Below are positions 8,105 through 16,084 of a stretch of 64,000 nt of DNA, piece by piece. The DNA lies in assembly GCF_003434055.1 (NCBI RefSeq), contig NZ_QVEX01000012.1:1-64000 (forward strand), in the 5' to 3' direction. The stretch is from Enterocloster aldenensis. Lineage in GTDB: Bacteria > Bacillota > Clostridia > Lachnospirales > Lachnospiraceae. Below the pieces are notes generated by a model. The model did not search any database, had not been told where the DNA came from, and saw only the letters and a program-made list of their open reading frames with translations. Every line of letters starts with the position of its first letter. The stretch's first letter is position 1. Position numbers and translations under genes: made by a program.

Positions 8105-8724
8105 GACTGGAAGCAGAAAACATTTCCTTTCAATATGATAATGGAAACAGGAAGATACTGAACAATGTAAGCATGGGTCTGGAGCAGGAGGAACGGGTGG
8201 GGATTACTGCTCCCAGCGGATTTGGGAAGACCACATTCTGCAAGATCCTGGCTGGATATGAATTACCTGATTCCGGGCGCGTGCTGCTGGACAAAAAACC
8301 TCTGTCCGCATATGGGGCGTACTGCCCGGTCCAGATGGTGTGGCAGCATCCGGAACTGTCGGTGAACCCAAAGCTTAAAATGAGGGAAGTCATAAAGGAA
8401 GGGGATGGGGTGGAGGAGCGGATCATCAGGGGGCTGGGCATTGAACCGGACTGGATGAACCGGTATCCCGGGGAACTGTCCGGAGGCGAGCTGCAGCGGT
8501 TCTGCATTGCCAGGGCCCTTGGCGGACAGACACGGTTTTTGCTGGCAGATGAAATCAGCACCATGCTGGATTTGATAACCCAGAGCCAGATATGGAATTT
8601 CCTTTTAGAAGAGGTGAAACGCCGGAAGATGGGACTGCTGGTGGTGAGCCACTCCGGGGAACTGCTGGAGCGGGTATGTACCAGGATTGTGGATTTGAAG
8701 GAGGAAATATCAATATGGACGTAA
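8101..8724 (+). CDS. Nickel-type ABC transporter ATPase (NikE-like), short
   Basis: A 207-aa second ATPase, overlapping the first by 4 bp (ATGA). Walker A is APSGFGKT (residues 37-44), in which the first Gly is replaced by Ala; signature ELSGGELQRF; Walker B LLADEIST. It lacks the C-terminal cysteine-containing extension of its partner, so it is shorter than typical OppF/NikE proteins. The pair probably forms a heterodimer powering uptake. The next gene, larB, starts inside its last codons. Confidence 0.85.
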   Translation: MRLEAENISFQYDNGNRKILNNVSMGLEQEERVGITAPSGFGKTTFCKILAGYELPDSGRVLLDKKPLSAYGAYCPVQMVWQHPELSVNPKLKMREVIKEGDGVEERIIRGLGIEPDWMNRYPGELSGGELQRFCIARALGGQTRFLLADEISTMLDLITQSQIWNFLLEEVKRRKMGLLVVSHSGELLERVCTRIVDLKEEISIWT

Positions 8725-9458
8725 GGGAACTGCTGGAACAGGTGAAATCAGGGGCGGTTGGGATAGAGGATGCGGAAAAGGCGCTGAAGGACCTTCCGTA
8801 TGAAGATCTGGGGTATGCAAAGCTGGACCATCACAGAAAACTCAGGTCCGGATTCGGTGAGACCGTGTTCTGCCAGGGAAAGCCGGATGCATACCTGATG
8901 GAGATTTATAAGCGGTTTTATGAGCGGGACGGCGAGGTGCTGGGGACAAGGGCGTCTGAGGAACAGCATGTGCTGGTAAAATCAGCGGTACCGGAAGTGG
9001 TCTATGACCCTATTTCCAGAATCCTTAAGGTGGAACGCCGGGGCAAGGAAAGGAAAGGCCTTATTGCTGTGTGTACGGGAGGTACGGCAGATATACCGGT
9101 AGCAGAGGAGGCCGCACAGACAGCGGAGTATTTCGGATGCGCAGTGGACCGGATCTTCGATGTGGGGGTGGCGGGAATCCACAGGCTGCTTTCACAGCGG
9201 GACAGGATTATGAAAGCCAACTGTATTGTTGCGGTGGCGGGAATGGAAGGCGCCCTGGGGACCGTGATTGCAGGGCTTGCGGACTGCCCGGTCATTGCGG
9301 TCCCCACATCGGTGGGATATGGGGCCAGCTTTCATGGACTGTCTGCTCTTTTGACCATGCTGAATTCCTGTGCCAACGGGATTTCAGTGGTGAATATTGA
9401 CAACGGATACGGGGCCGGATATCTGGCCACTCAAATAAACAGATTGGCGGTAAGATAA
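8715..9458 (+). CDS. larB: LarB, nickel-pincer cofactor biosynthesis carboxylase/hydrolase
   Basis: A 247-aa LarB protein. In lactate-racemase maturation LarB carboxylates nicotinic acid adenine dinucleotide at C5 and hydrolyses the phosphoanhydride. The N-terminal helical part (DVRELLEQVKSG) is followed by the PurE-like fold with GIIAVCTGGTADIPVAEEAA-like and AGMEGALGTVIAGL segments and the C-terminal NIDNGYGAGY. The ATG at 8715 follows GAGGAAAT and overlaps nikE by 10 bp, so cofactor synthesis and nickel uptake are translationally coupled. Confidence 0.92.
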   Translation: MDVRELLEQVKSGAVGIEDAEKALKDLPYEDLGYAKLDHHRKLRSGFGETVFCQGKPDAYLMEIYKRFYERDGEVLGTRASEEQHVLVKSAVPEVVYDPISRILKVERRGKERKGLIAVCTGGTADIPVAEEAAQTAEYFGCAVDRIFDVGVAGIHRLLSQRDRIMKANCIVAVAGMEGALGTVIAGLADCPVIAVPTSVGYGASFHGLSALLTMLNSCANGISVVNIDNGYGAGYLATQINRLAVR

Positions 9459-9459
9459 A

Positions 9460-10758
9460 ATGGGAAAAATATTGTATTTGGAATGTAATTCTGGAATCAG
9501 CGGGGATATGACCGTTGGTGCGCTTCTGGACCTGGGAGCGGACCGGCATGTGCTGGAACATGCCCTTAAAAGCCTGGGGGTAGGCGGATATCATCTGCAC
9601 TTTGGGCGGAAAGATGTATGTGGATTGGATTCGTATGATTTTGATGTGCATCTGAAGGAGGATGGGCATGAGCATGACCATGAGCATGACCATCCTCATT
9701 CTCATGAGGACCATCACGGGCATTCCCATGCCCATCAGCACGGGGATGGACACCCCCATGTTCATAGAAACCTGTTTGACATATATCAGATTATTGACAA
9801 ACTGGAGTCCAATGACCGTGTGAAGGAACTGGCGCGCAGGATGTTCAGGATAGTGGCGGAGGCTGAGTCAAAGGCCCATGGCCTGCCTGTTGACCAGGTG
9901 CATTTCCACGAAGTGGGGGCCATTGATTCAATTGTGGATATCATCAGCGTGGCGGTGTGCGTGGATAACCTGGGGGTGGATGACGTGGTGGTGTCCGCCC
10001 TGGCAGAGGGACACGGCCATGTGCATTGCCAGCATGGAGTCCTTCCGGTTCCTGTGCCGGCCACAGCTAATATTGCGTCCGCCTATGGGCTGGATCTCCG
10101 GTTTACGGATAATGACGGGGAGATGGTTACACCCACCGGGGCTGCAATTGCGGCAGCCCTGCGCACCAGGGACAGCCTGCCGGATTCCTGCCGCCTTCTT
10201 AAAATCGGAATGGGGGCTGGAAACCGGGTATTCAGGCAGGCCAATGTGCTCCGGGCCATGCTGATGGAGACTTCCCATACAGATGCAGGGGCAGACAATG
10301 GGGAAATGGCATTGGACGGCCAATCCATGTGGGTAATGGAAACCAATCTGGATGACTGTACAGGGGAAATCCTGGGATTTGTCATGGAACTGCTTCTGGA
10401 GGCAGGCGCAGCGGATGTGTGGTACACACCGATATATATGAAAAAGAACAGACCTGCCTACACACTGTCTGTCCTGTGCAGGAGGGAAGAACGGGAGAAG
10501 CTGGAGGAAATCATACTGATCCATACAACGACCATTGGAATCAGGCAGTATCCTGTGGCAAGGACCGTGCTTGCCAGAAAAAGGGTGACCGTGGATACGG
10601 CCTGCGGACCGGCAGATGTGAAAGTATGCACTTATAAAGACAGGAAATTTTATTATCCGGAATATGAGGGGGTGCGCCGTCTCTGCCGGGATACGGGCCG
10701 GGATTTTAAGGCTGTGTACCAGGATGTACGCCTGGAAGCAGAGCGGAAAGGATTGTGA
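9460..10758 (+). CDS. larC: LarC, nickel insertase, full-length with His-rich loop
   Basis: A 432-aa LarC, the CTP-dependent cyclometallase that inserts nickel into the pincer cofactor. It starts YLECNSGISGDMTVGALLDLG and carries VHFHEVGAIDSIVDI; the C-terminal half has ETNLDDCTGEILGFVMELL. Between residues 70 and 102 lies a loop with 16 His in 33 residues, suited to nickel binding or storage. In Lactiplantibacillus plantarum larC is read as two frames by frameshift; here it is one continuous frame. It starts 1 bp after larB. Confidence 0.92.
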   Translation: MGKILYLECNSGISGDMTVGALLDLGADRHVLEHALKSLGVGGYHLHFGRKDVCGLDSYDFDVHLKEDGHEHDHEHDHPHSHEDHHGHSHAHQHGDGHPHVHRNLFDIYQIIDKLESNDRVKELARRMFRIVAEAESKAHGLPVDQVHFHEVGAIDSIVDIISVAVCVDNLGVDDVVVSALAEGHGHVHCQHGVLPVPVPATANIASAYGLDLRFTDNDGEMVTPTGAAIAAALRTRDSLPDSCRLLKIGMGAGNRVFRQANVLRAMLMETSHTDAGADNGEMALDGQSMWVMETNLDDCTGEILGFVMELLLEAGAADVWYTPIYMKKNRPAYTLSVLCRREEREKLEEIILIHTTTIGIRQYPVARTVLARKRVTVDTACGPADVKVCTYKDRKFYYPEYEGVRRLCRDTGRDFKAVYQDVRLEAERKGL

Positions 10759-10760
10759 GG

Positions 10761-11609
10761 ATGGGCGACAGGGAAATGCTGCAGGCCAGGATGAGGGAGT
10801 TGGTTTCTGAGGATATCTGCCTTGCGTTTTCAGGCGGCGTGGATTCCAGCCTCCTCCTGAAAGTGGCTGCGGATGCGGCCGCAGAAACAGGGAAAAAGGT
10901 GTATGCGGTCACATTTGACAGCAGGCTCCACCCCTCCTGTGATTTAAGGATTGCCAGGCAGGTGGCCGGTGAACTGGGAGGAATCCACCAGGTCATGGAA
11001 GTGGATGAACTGGAACAGGAAGAGATACGGATGAACCCTGTAAACCGCTGCTATCTGTGCAAACGCCATCTTTTCATGACCCTTAAGAAGCTGGCAGGGG
11101 AAAAGGGGGTCAGACGGATACTGGACGGCACCAATGAGGACGATATGCATGTGTACAGACCGGGAATACGGGCTTTAAAGGAACTGGGTATCATAAGCCC
11201 TCTTGCAGAACTGCATATCACAAAGGAGGCGGTCAAGGGGATGGCTTCTGAATACGGGATCTCAGTGGCGTCAAGGCCCTCAACCCCCTGTATGGCCACA
11301 AGGCTGCCTTATAATACCAGGATTGACTATGATGTGCTGGACAGGATTGCACAGGGGGAGGCGTATCTGAGGGATGTGCTGCCTGGAAATGTACGTCTGC
11401 GGCTTCATGGAGGGATTGCCAGGCTGGAGGTGGACAATGAGGCATTTGCCAGGCTGCTGGATAGGAGGGCGGATGTGGTACGGCAGCTGAAGGGCCTGGG
11501 ATTTACCTATGTGGCCTTGGATCTGGAAGGGTTCCGGTCCGGGAGCATGGATGTGGGAATTACGGAGGTTCATGGGTCCGCGGATCCGTCAGGAGCGGTT
11601 CCGTTATAG
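10761..11609 (+). CDS. larE: LarE, ATP-dependent sulfur transferase
   Basis: A 282-aa PP-loop ATPase with SGGVDSS at residues 24-30. LarE adds the two sulfurs of the pincer cofactor. Three cysteines stand out: C97 and C100 (NRCYLCKR) and C177 (TPCMATR). C177 is at the position of the sulfur-donating Cys of the sacrificial enzymes; a CxxC plus this Cys is the pattern reported for LarE proteins that carry a [4Fe-4S] cluster and can turn over. ATG 10761 is preferred; a GTG at 10755 overlapping the larC stop is possible. It ends the operon; no larA follows. Confidence 0.9.
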   Translation: MGDREMLQARMRELVSEDICLAFSGGVDSSLLLKVAADAAAETGKKVYAVTFDSRLHPSCDLRIARQVAGELGGIHQVMEVDELEQEEIRMNPVNRCYLCKRHLFMTLKKLAGEKGVRRILDGTNEDDMHVYRPGIRALKELGIISPLAELHITKEAVKGMASEYGISVASRPSTPCMATRLPYNTRIDYDVLDRIAQGEAYLRDVLPGNVRLRLHGGIARLEVDNEAFARLLDRRADVVRQLKGLGFTYVALDLEGFRSGSMDVGITEVHGSADPSGAVPL

Positions 11610-11613
11610 ATTC

Positions 11614-11642
11614 TTGTTTTTATGACAAAATAAGAGTATAAT
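11614..11642 (+). promoter_or_regulatory. Promoter of the Mrp-like antiporter operon
   Basis: TTGTTT (11614-11619), 17 bp, TATAAT (11637-11642), about 60 bp before the first antiporter gene. It starts right after larE with no clear terminator between. Confidence 0.8.
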
Positions 11643-11703
11643 GGTCTAAGATTTGCTGATGGCAATACAGGGAGAATATACCGGATCAAAGGGGGATAAT
11701 CCT

Positions 11704-12180
11704 ATGTTTCTTCTGTTATTGGCGGTGTGGATTATATTGAATGGTAAAATAACGGTGGAAATCTGCGTCCTTGGCGCATTGATTTCCGCCGCTCTTTTTT
11801 ATTTCATGTGCAGGTACATGGAGTACGGCCTGCGCAAGGAACTGCTTCTGTTCCGCCTGACGCCGCTGTTCATCCGGTATTTCTGGGTTCTGGTAAAGGA
11901 AATCGTCAGGGCAAATGTGTGCGTGCTGAAAATCATCGTTTCGCCGGAACTGGAACCGGAACCTGCTTTTGTGTATTTTGATGTAAAGTTCAGGACAGGG
12001 CTGGCTAAGGTGATGTTGGCTGACTCCATTACCCTGACGCCGGGCACCATTACGGTCTCTGTGGAAAATGACCGCTTCTGCGTGCATTGCCTGGACCGGG
12101 AACTGGCAGAGGGGATGGAGGATTCCGTGTTTGTGGGGCTTTTATTGGAAATGGAGGCAGTGGAAAGCAGATGGATGTGA
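11704..12180 (+). CDS. mrpE: Mrp-type antiporter subunit E
   Basis: A 158-aa membrane protein of the MnhE/MrpE family: two N-terminal hydrophobic helices (FLLLLAVWIILNGKIT and ICVLGALISAALFYFM), then a cytoplasmic domain with the family signature ADSITLTPGTITVSVENDRFCVHCLD. MrpE is an accessory subunit of multi-subunit Na+/H+ antiporters. The ATG at 11704 follows AAAGGGGG; an ATG at 11653 is upstream without a site. First gene of a ten-gene operon. Confidence 0.9.
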   Translation: MFLLLLAVWIILNGKITVEICVLGALISAALFYFMCRYMEYGLRKELLLFRLTPLFIRYFWVLVKEIVRANVCVLKIIVSPELEPEPAFVYFDVKFRTGLAKVMLADSITLTPGTITVSVENDRFCVHCLDRELAEGMEDSVFVGLLLEMEAVESRWM

Positions 12181-12560
12181 TTGGGCAGGTATATGACAGG
12201 TTGCTGGGCGGTTCGGTCATTGTACTGGCTGTCCTGATTATTTTAAGTATCATCCGTTCGGTCCGGGGGCCTGGAATTGCGGACCGGATTATTGCGGTTA
12301 ATATGATTGGAACCATGATTATCATGATAATAGCTATCCTTTCCGTGTACCTGGATGAGAATTACCTGGTGGATGTGTGCCTGATTTATGCCATGCTGAG
12401 TTTCCTTGGGGTGGTGGTCCTCTGCAAGGTGTACACGGGTGTCTATCTGCAGAGGAAGAATAGGAAGGCTGACCTGGGAGCCATTGAGGATAATGTAAAC
12501 AGGCAGGGGGTTGATACGGCGGATGCATCAGACACCTATGAAAAGGAGGAAGGCATATGA
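12171..12560 (+). CDS. mrpF: Mrp-type antiporter subunit F
   Basis: A 129-aa protein whose first ~90 residues match MrpF/PhaF: three helices with RSVRGPGIADRIIAVNMIGT and ENYLVDVCLIYAMLSFLG. A ~35-residue hydrophilic tail (QRKNRKADLGAIEDN onward) is longer than in typical MrpF. It overlaps mrpE by 10 bp. Confidence 0.9.
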   Translation: MDVIGQVYDRLLGGSVIVLAVLIILSIIRSVRGPGIADRIIAVNMIGTMIIMIIAILSVYLDENYLVDVCLIYAMLSFLGVVVLCKVYTGVYLQRKNRKADLGAIEDNVNRQGVDTADASDTYEKEEGI

Positions 12561-12913
12561 CGTGGAGATGGATACAGCTGGCAGCAGCGGCTGCCTGCCT
12601 TCTGGTTGGAATCATATTCATGGTCCTGGCTGTGTTTGGAGTAAACCGCTTCCATAAGGCCCTGAACCGTATGCATGCCGCGGCCATGGGGGATACGCTG
12701 GGAATCCTGTTTGTGTTTGCAGGATTAATCGTGATGCGGGGATTTTCCATGGATTCCCTTAAATTGTTCCTGGTCATCCTTTTCTTCTGGTCGGCAGGAC
12801 CTGTGTCAGGCCATATGATAAGCAGGCTGGAGGCCATGACAGATGAGGAACTGGGTAAGATCTTGATCATCCGGAAGACGGGGAAGGAGGAGGGCACAGA
12901 TGAGGCTGTTTGA
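12557..12913 (+). CDS. mrpG: Mrp-type antiporter subunit G
   Basis: A 118-aa subunit of the MnhG/PhaG family with three helices and the signature RFHKALNRMHAAAMGDTLGI followed by FFWSAGPVSGHMISR. It overlaps mrpF by 4 bp (ATGA-type). Confidence 0.9.
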   Translation: MTWRWIQLAAAAACLLVGIIFMVLAVFGVNRFHKALNRMHAAAMGDTLGILFVFAGLIVMRGFSMDSLKLFLVILFFWSAGPVSGHMISRLEAMTDEELGKILIIRKTGKEEGTDEAV

Positions 12914-13202
12914 AATCATACTTCTGGTCAGTCTGGTAGTATGCGCGGTATCGGTTGGATTTGCCAGGGATCTGCTGACCTCCATTGTTATTTTCATGTC
13001 CTACAGCCTGATCATGTGTGTTATCTGGATCCTGCTCCAGTCACCGGACCTGGCCATTACGGAAGCTGCCGTGGGGGCGGGGGTCACCAGCATCCTGTTT
13101 TTCATTACATTGAAGAAAATCAGGGCCATAAGCAAGGTTCACGATGAAGCGGACGGCAGGACCATCTGCGGGGAGGGCCGGGATGAGCAGGAGAAGGGAT
13201 GA
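12900..13202 (+). CDS. DUF4040 / MbhD-like antiporter subunit
   Basis: A 100-aa three-helix protein with SVGFARDLLTSIVIFMSYSL and PDLAITEAAVGAGVTSILFF, the MbhD/DUF4040 signature. In classical Mrp systems this piece is the C-terminal part of MrpA; here it is a separate gene, as in archaeal Mbh/Mbs complexes. It overlaps mrpG by 14 bp and the next gene by 20 bp. Confidence 0.85.
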   Translation: MRLFEIILLVSLVVCAVSVGFARDLLTSIVIFMSYSLIMCVIWILLQSPDLAITEAAVGAGVTSILFFITLKKIRAISKVHDEADGRTICGEGRDEQEKG

Positions 13203-14211
13203 TTATGAGAACAGCCGGTGGATGAAGTTCAGGAAATGGGTGGACGGGGAAATCGACCCTCTGGATCATGGAATGGAGATAAAGATACCGGGAAGTGAAG
13301 ATGGCGGCGCAGAAACCCAGGATACAGGCGGGGCAGGAGGGGAATGCGGCAAAGCGGGAACTGTCAGGAAAGATGGAGGATTGGCCGGTAAGTCTGGGCC
13401 GGATGCGTCCCCCGGATCCCTCCTGATACGCGAAGAACGCGGAATCCGGATATTCCACCGCATTTACCAGGTCATGTCGGTGCTTCTGTGTTTCAGTATC
13501 ATATTTGTCCTGCTGTGGACCATTGCCTACCTGCCCGTATTTGGCAATGCAGGCAACCCGGACAACAATGAAGTGTCTGCGCGTTATATTGAGAAGGGGC
13601 TGGATGAAACCGGGGCAGTGAATATTGTGACCGGAATGATATTGGATTACCGGGCGTTTGATACGTTTGGGGAATCCTGTGTCCTGTTTATTGCGTCCTG
13701 CTGTGTATTTGCGCTGCTGCGGATTGACGCGGCCGGCAGGGACAGGCAGACGGCCAAACGGCTGGAGGAGGCCAACGACCGTTTATTTGAGCCTAAAAAT
13801 GATATCATTCTCCAGAAATGCGCTTGTGTGCTGGTGCCCCTTATACTGGTCTTTGGTATTTACATCGTGCTTAACGGCCATCTTTCACCGGGCGGGGGCT
13901 TCTCAGGCGGGGCGGTTCTGGGATCCGGGCTTATCCTCTACCTGAATGCATTTGGTTTTCAGAAAACAGAGCGTTTTTTTACGGAAAAGGTGTACCGCAG
14001 GATTACGCTGGCAGCCCTGACCTTTTACTGTCTGGCGAAGAGTTATTCGTTTTATACGGGCGCCAATGGTCTGGAAAGCCATATTCCGCTGGGAACACCG
14101 GGCGCTATTTTAAGCAGCGGCCTGATCCTTCCCCTGAACATCTGCGTGGGCCTGGTTGTGGCCTGCACCATGTATGCGTTTTATACCCTGTTCCGGAAAG
14201 GAGGTATGTAG
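13183..14211 (+). CDS. Fused MbhE-like and MnhB-like antiporter subunit
   Basis: A 342-aa protein in three parts. Residues 1-85 are hydrophilic and low-complexity (Gly/Lys rich). Residues ~90-185 hold an MbhE-like segment (VNIVTGMILDYRAFDTFGE). Residues ~205-342 form the MnhB domain with LNGHLSPGGGFSGGAVLGSG. In most operons E- and B-type pieces are separate or lie in MrpA and MrpB. The ATG at 13183 is preferred to 13144; it follows a GGGAGGG site. Confidence 0.85.
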   Translation: MSRRRDDYENSRWMKFRKWVDGEIDPLDHGMEIKIPGSEDGGAETQDTGGAGGECGKAGTVRKDGGLAGKSGPDASPGSLLIREERGIRIFHRIYQVMSVLLCFSIIFVLLWTIAYLPVFGNAGNPDNNEVSARYIEKGLDETGAVNIVTGMILDYRAFDTFGESCVLFIASCCVFALLRIDAAGRDRQTAKRLEEANDRLFEPKNDIILQKCACVLVPLILVFGIYIVLNGHLSPGGGFSGGAVLGSGLILYLNAFGFQKTERFFTEKVYRRITLAALTFYCLAKSYSFYTGANGLESHIPLGTPGAILSSGLILPLNICVGLVVACTMYAFYTLFRKGGM

Positions 14212-14212
14212 G

Positions 14213-14590
14213 ATGATGTCACATCTGTTCCTGAATGTGGAAGAAACCGTGTCGGTCATCCTGTTCGGCATTGGATTCACCATGCTCCTGCTGCATCAGA
14301 ACCTGATTAAGAAAATCATGGGCATGAATATCATGGATACGGCTGTGTACCTTTTTCTGGCTGCAAAGGGGTATATCCGGGGCAGGATGGTGCCGATTGT
14401 GGTGGATGGGATCCGGGATGTGTCTGCCTATATCAATCCGGTTCCCAGCGGCCTTGTGCTTACCGGAATCGTGGTTTCCGTGAGCACCACGGCCCTGATG
14501 CTGGCTCTGACCATACGGCTTTATGAGCGGTACGGGTCCCTTGATCTGGATGAAATCCTTACACGGGCAAAGGAGGAAGAAAAGGCATGA
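14213..14590 (+). CDS. mrpC: Mrp-type antiporter subunit C (NuoK-like)
   Basis: A 125-aa NuoK-like three-helix subunit with VILFGIGFTMLLLHQNLIKKIMGMNIMDTAVYLF and PVPSGLVLTGIVVSVSTTALMLALTIRLYER. The start is at the first of two adjacent ATGs, with GGAGG 9 bp before it. Two bases separate it from the preceding gene. Confidence 0.9.
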   Translation: MMSHLFLNVEETVSVILFGIGFTMLLLHQNLIKKIMGMNIMDTAVYLFLAAKGYIRGRMVPIVVDGIRDVSAYINPVPSGLVLTGIVVSVSTTALMLALTIRLYERYGSLDLDEILTRAKEEEKA

Positions 14591-16071
14591 CGCTTGTGCA
14601 GAATTTTCCTTTTTTCTCCATCATTATTGCCATGTTTTCCGGTATCCTTTCCCTGGCCCTTAACGGCAGGCGTGCCAGGAATGTGAGCCTTGGCGCAATC
14701 AGCCTTGTAACGGTCATGTCCTTTGCCGTATGCCTGTATTGTATGGATGCAGGGGCAAGCTATACCTATAGGATGGGCCATTTCCCGGCGCCCTGGGGAA
14801 ATGAAATCCGCGCAGGGGTCCTGGAGGGGCTGACGGCAACGGTTTTCGGCGTGGTCATGCTGCTGTCCGTTGCGGGCGGCATGGACCACACCTATGAGGA
14901 TGTGGAGGGGACCAAGCTTAATCTGTTTTTCATCATGATTGATATGATGCTCAGTTCCCTGCTGGCCCTGATTTACACCAATGACCTGTTTACCGCCTAT
15001 GTGTTTGTGGAAATCAATACCATAGCGGGCTGCGGGCTTATCATGATACGGCAGAAGGGGAGGAGCCTTTCAGCGGCCATACGGTATATGATCATGAGCC
15101 AGCTGGGGTCGGGCCTGTTCCTGATTGGCCTGAGCCTGCTCTATGATGTGACCGGACACCTGCTTATGAGTCCGGCCAAGGAGGCTGTGGCGCTGATTGA
15201 GGCGGCCGGCATATATGGGATTCCCATGCTGGTCATCCTTGCTGTCATCAGTGTTGGCCTTGCCATTAAAAGCGGACTGTATCCGTTCCATTACTGGATT
15301 CCGGACACCTATGGCTATGCCACGCCCACGGCCAGCGCCATCCTGTCCGGTCTGGTATCCAAGGGGTATATATTCCTGCTGATTAAGATATTTTACAGGG
15401 TGCTTGGACGGGAAAATGTGATTGCCAGCCAGATTGTGAATGTCCTGTACCTGTTCGGACTGGCGGGGATGATCATGGGTTCTGTGCACGCTATCATGGA
15501 GGAGGATACAAGGCGGATGATTGCCTATTCCTCAGTGGCCCAGATCGGTTACATCTATATGGGAATCGGCCTGGGAACCCAGGCCGGGATGGTGGCTGCC
15601 GTGTTCCATATGTTTACCCACTCCGCCACCAAAGCCCTTTTGTTCATCAGCGCAGTGGGATTGTATGAGGTTTCAGGAGATAAAAAGGATTACCGCAGCC
15701 TGCGGGGCGCCGGATACCGCAATCCGCTGGCCGGAATCGGTTTTGCAGTGGGGGCCTTGTCCATGGTGGGATTCCCTATGCTGGCGGGATTTATTTCCAA
15801 GCTGCTTTTTGCAACCTCAGCCCTTCAAAGCCCTCACAAGATGATTCCCACCCTGATCGTGCTGGCTGTCAGTACCATCCTTAACGCCATCTATTTCCTG
15901 CGCCTGGTCATCACCCTTTACTCGGGCGGGGGAAGTGAGAAGAAAGGAAAGGCAAGCTCCTGGAAGCTCAGGGCGGCTATCCTGTGCTTCATCCTGCTGA
16001 ACCTGGTTCTGGGGCTTAAGTCCCAGCCCGTTGTGCAGGCTATTTGGGACGGGCTTGCCATGTTTGATTAA
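14587..16071 (+). CDS. NuoL/M/N-type antiporter subunit (MrpD-like), first of four
   Basis: A 494-aa proton_antipo_M protein with about 14 membrane helices. It retains the acidic channel residue in helix 5 (FVEINTIAG), the Lys in ATPTASAILSGLVSKGY and the central His/Lys part around FHMFTHSATKALLF. The motif SSVAQIGYIYMGIGLG is typical of MrpD/NuoN. It starts 4 bp inside mrpC. Proton or sodium translocation across the cell membrane is inferred. Confidence 0.9.
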   Translation: MTLVQNFPFFSIIIAMFSGILSLALNGRRARNVSLGAISLVTVMSFAVCLYCMDAGASYTYRMGHFPAPWGNEIRAGVLEGLTATVFGVVMLLSVAGGMDHTYEDVEGTKLNLFFIMIDMMLSSLLALIYTNDLFTAYVFVEINTIAGCGLIMIRQKGRSLSAAIRYMIMSQLGSGLFLIGLSLLYDVTGHLLMSPAKEAVALIEAAGIYGIPMLVILAVISVGLAIKSGLYPFHYWIPDTYGYATPTASAILSGLVSKGYIFLLIKIFYRVLGRENVIASQIVNVLYLFGLAGMIMGSVHAIMEEDTRRMIAYSSVAQIGYIYMGIGLGTQAGMVAAVFHMFTHSATKALLFISAVGLYEVSGDKKDYRSLRGAGYRNPLAGIGFAVGALSMVGFPMLAGFISKLLFATSALQSPHKMIPTLIVLAVSTILNAIYFLRLVITLYSGGGSEKKGKASSWKLRAAILCFILLNLVLGLKSQPVVQAIWDGLAMFD

Positions 16072-16084
16072 AAGGAGATACCAT

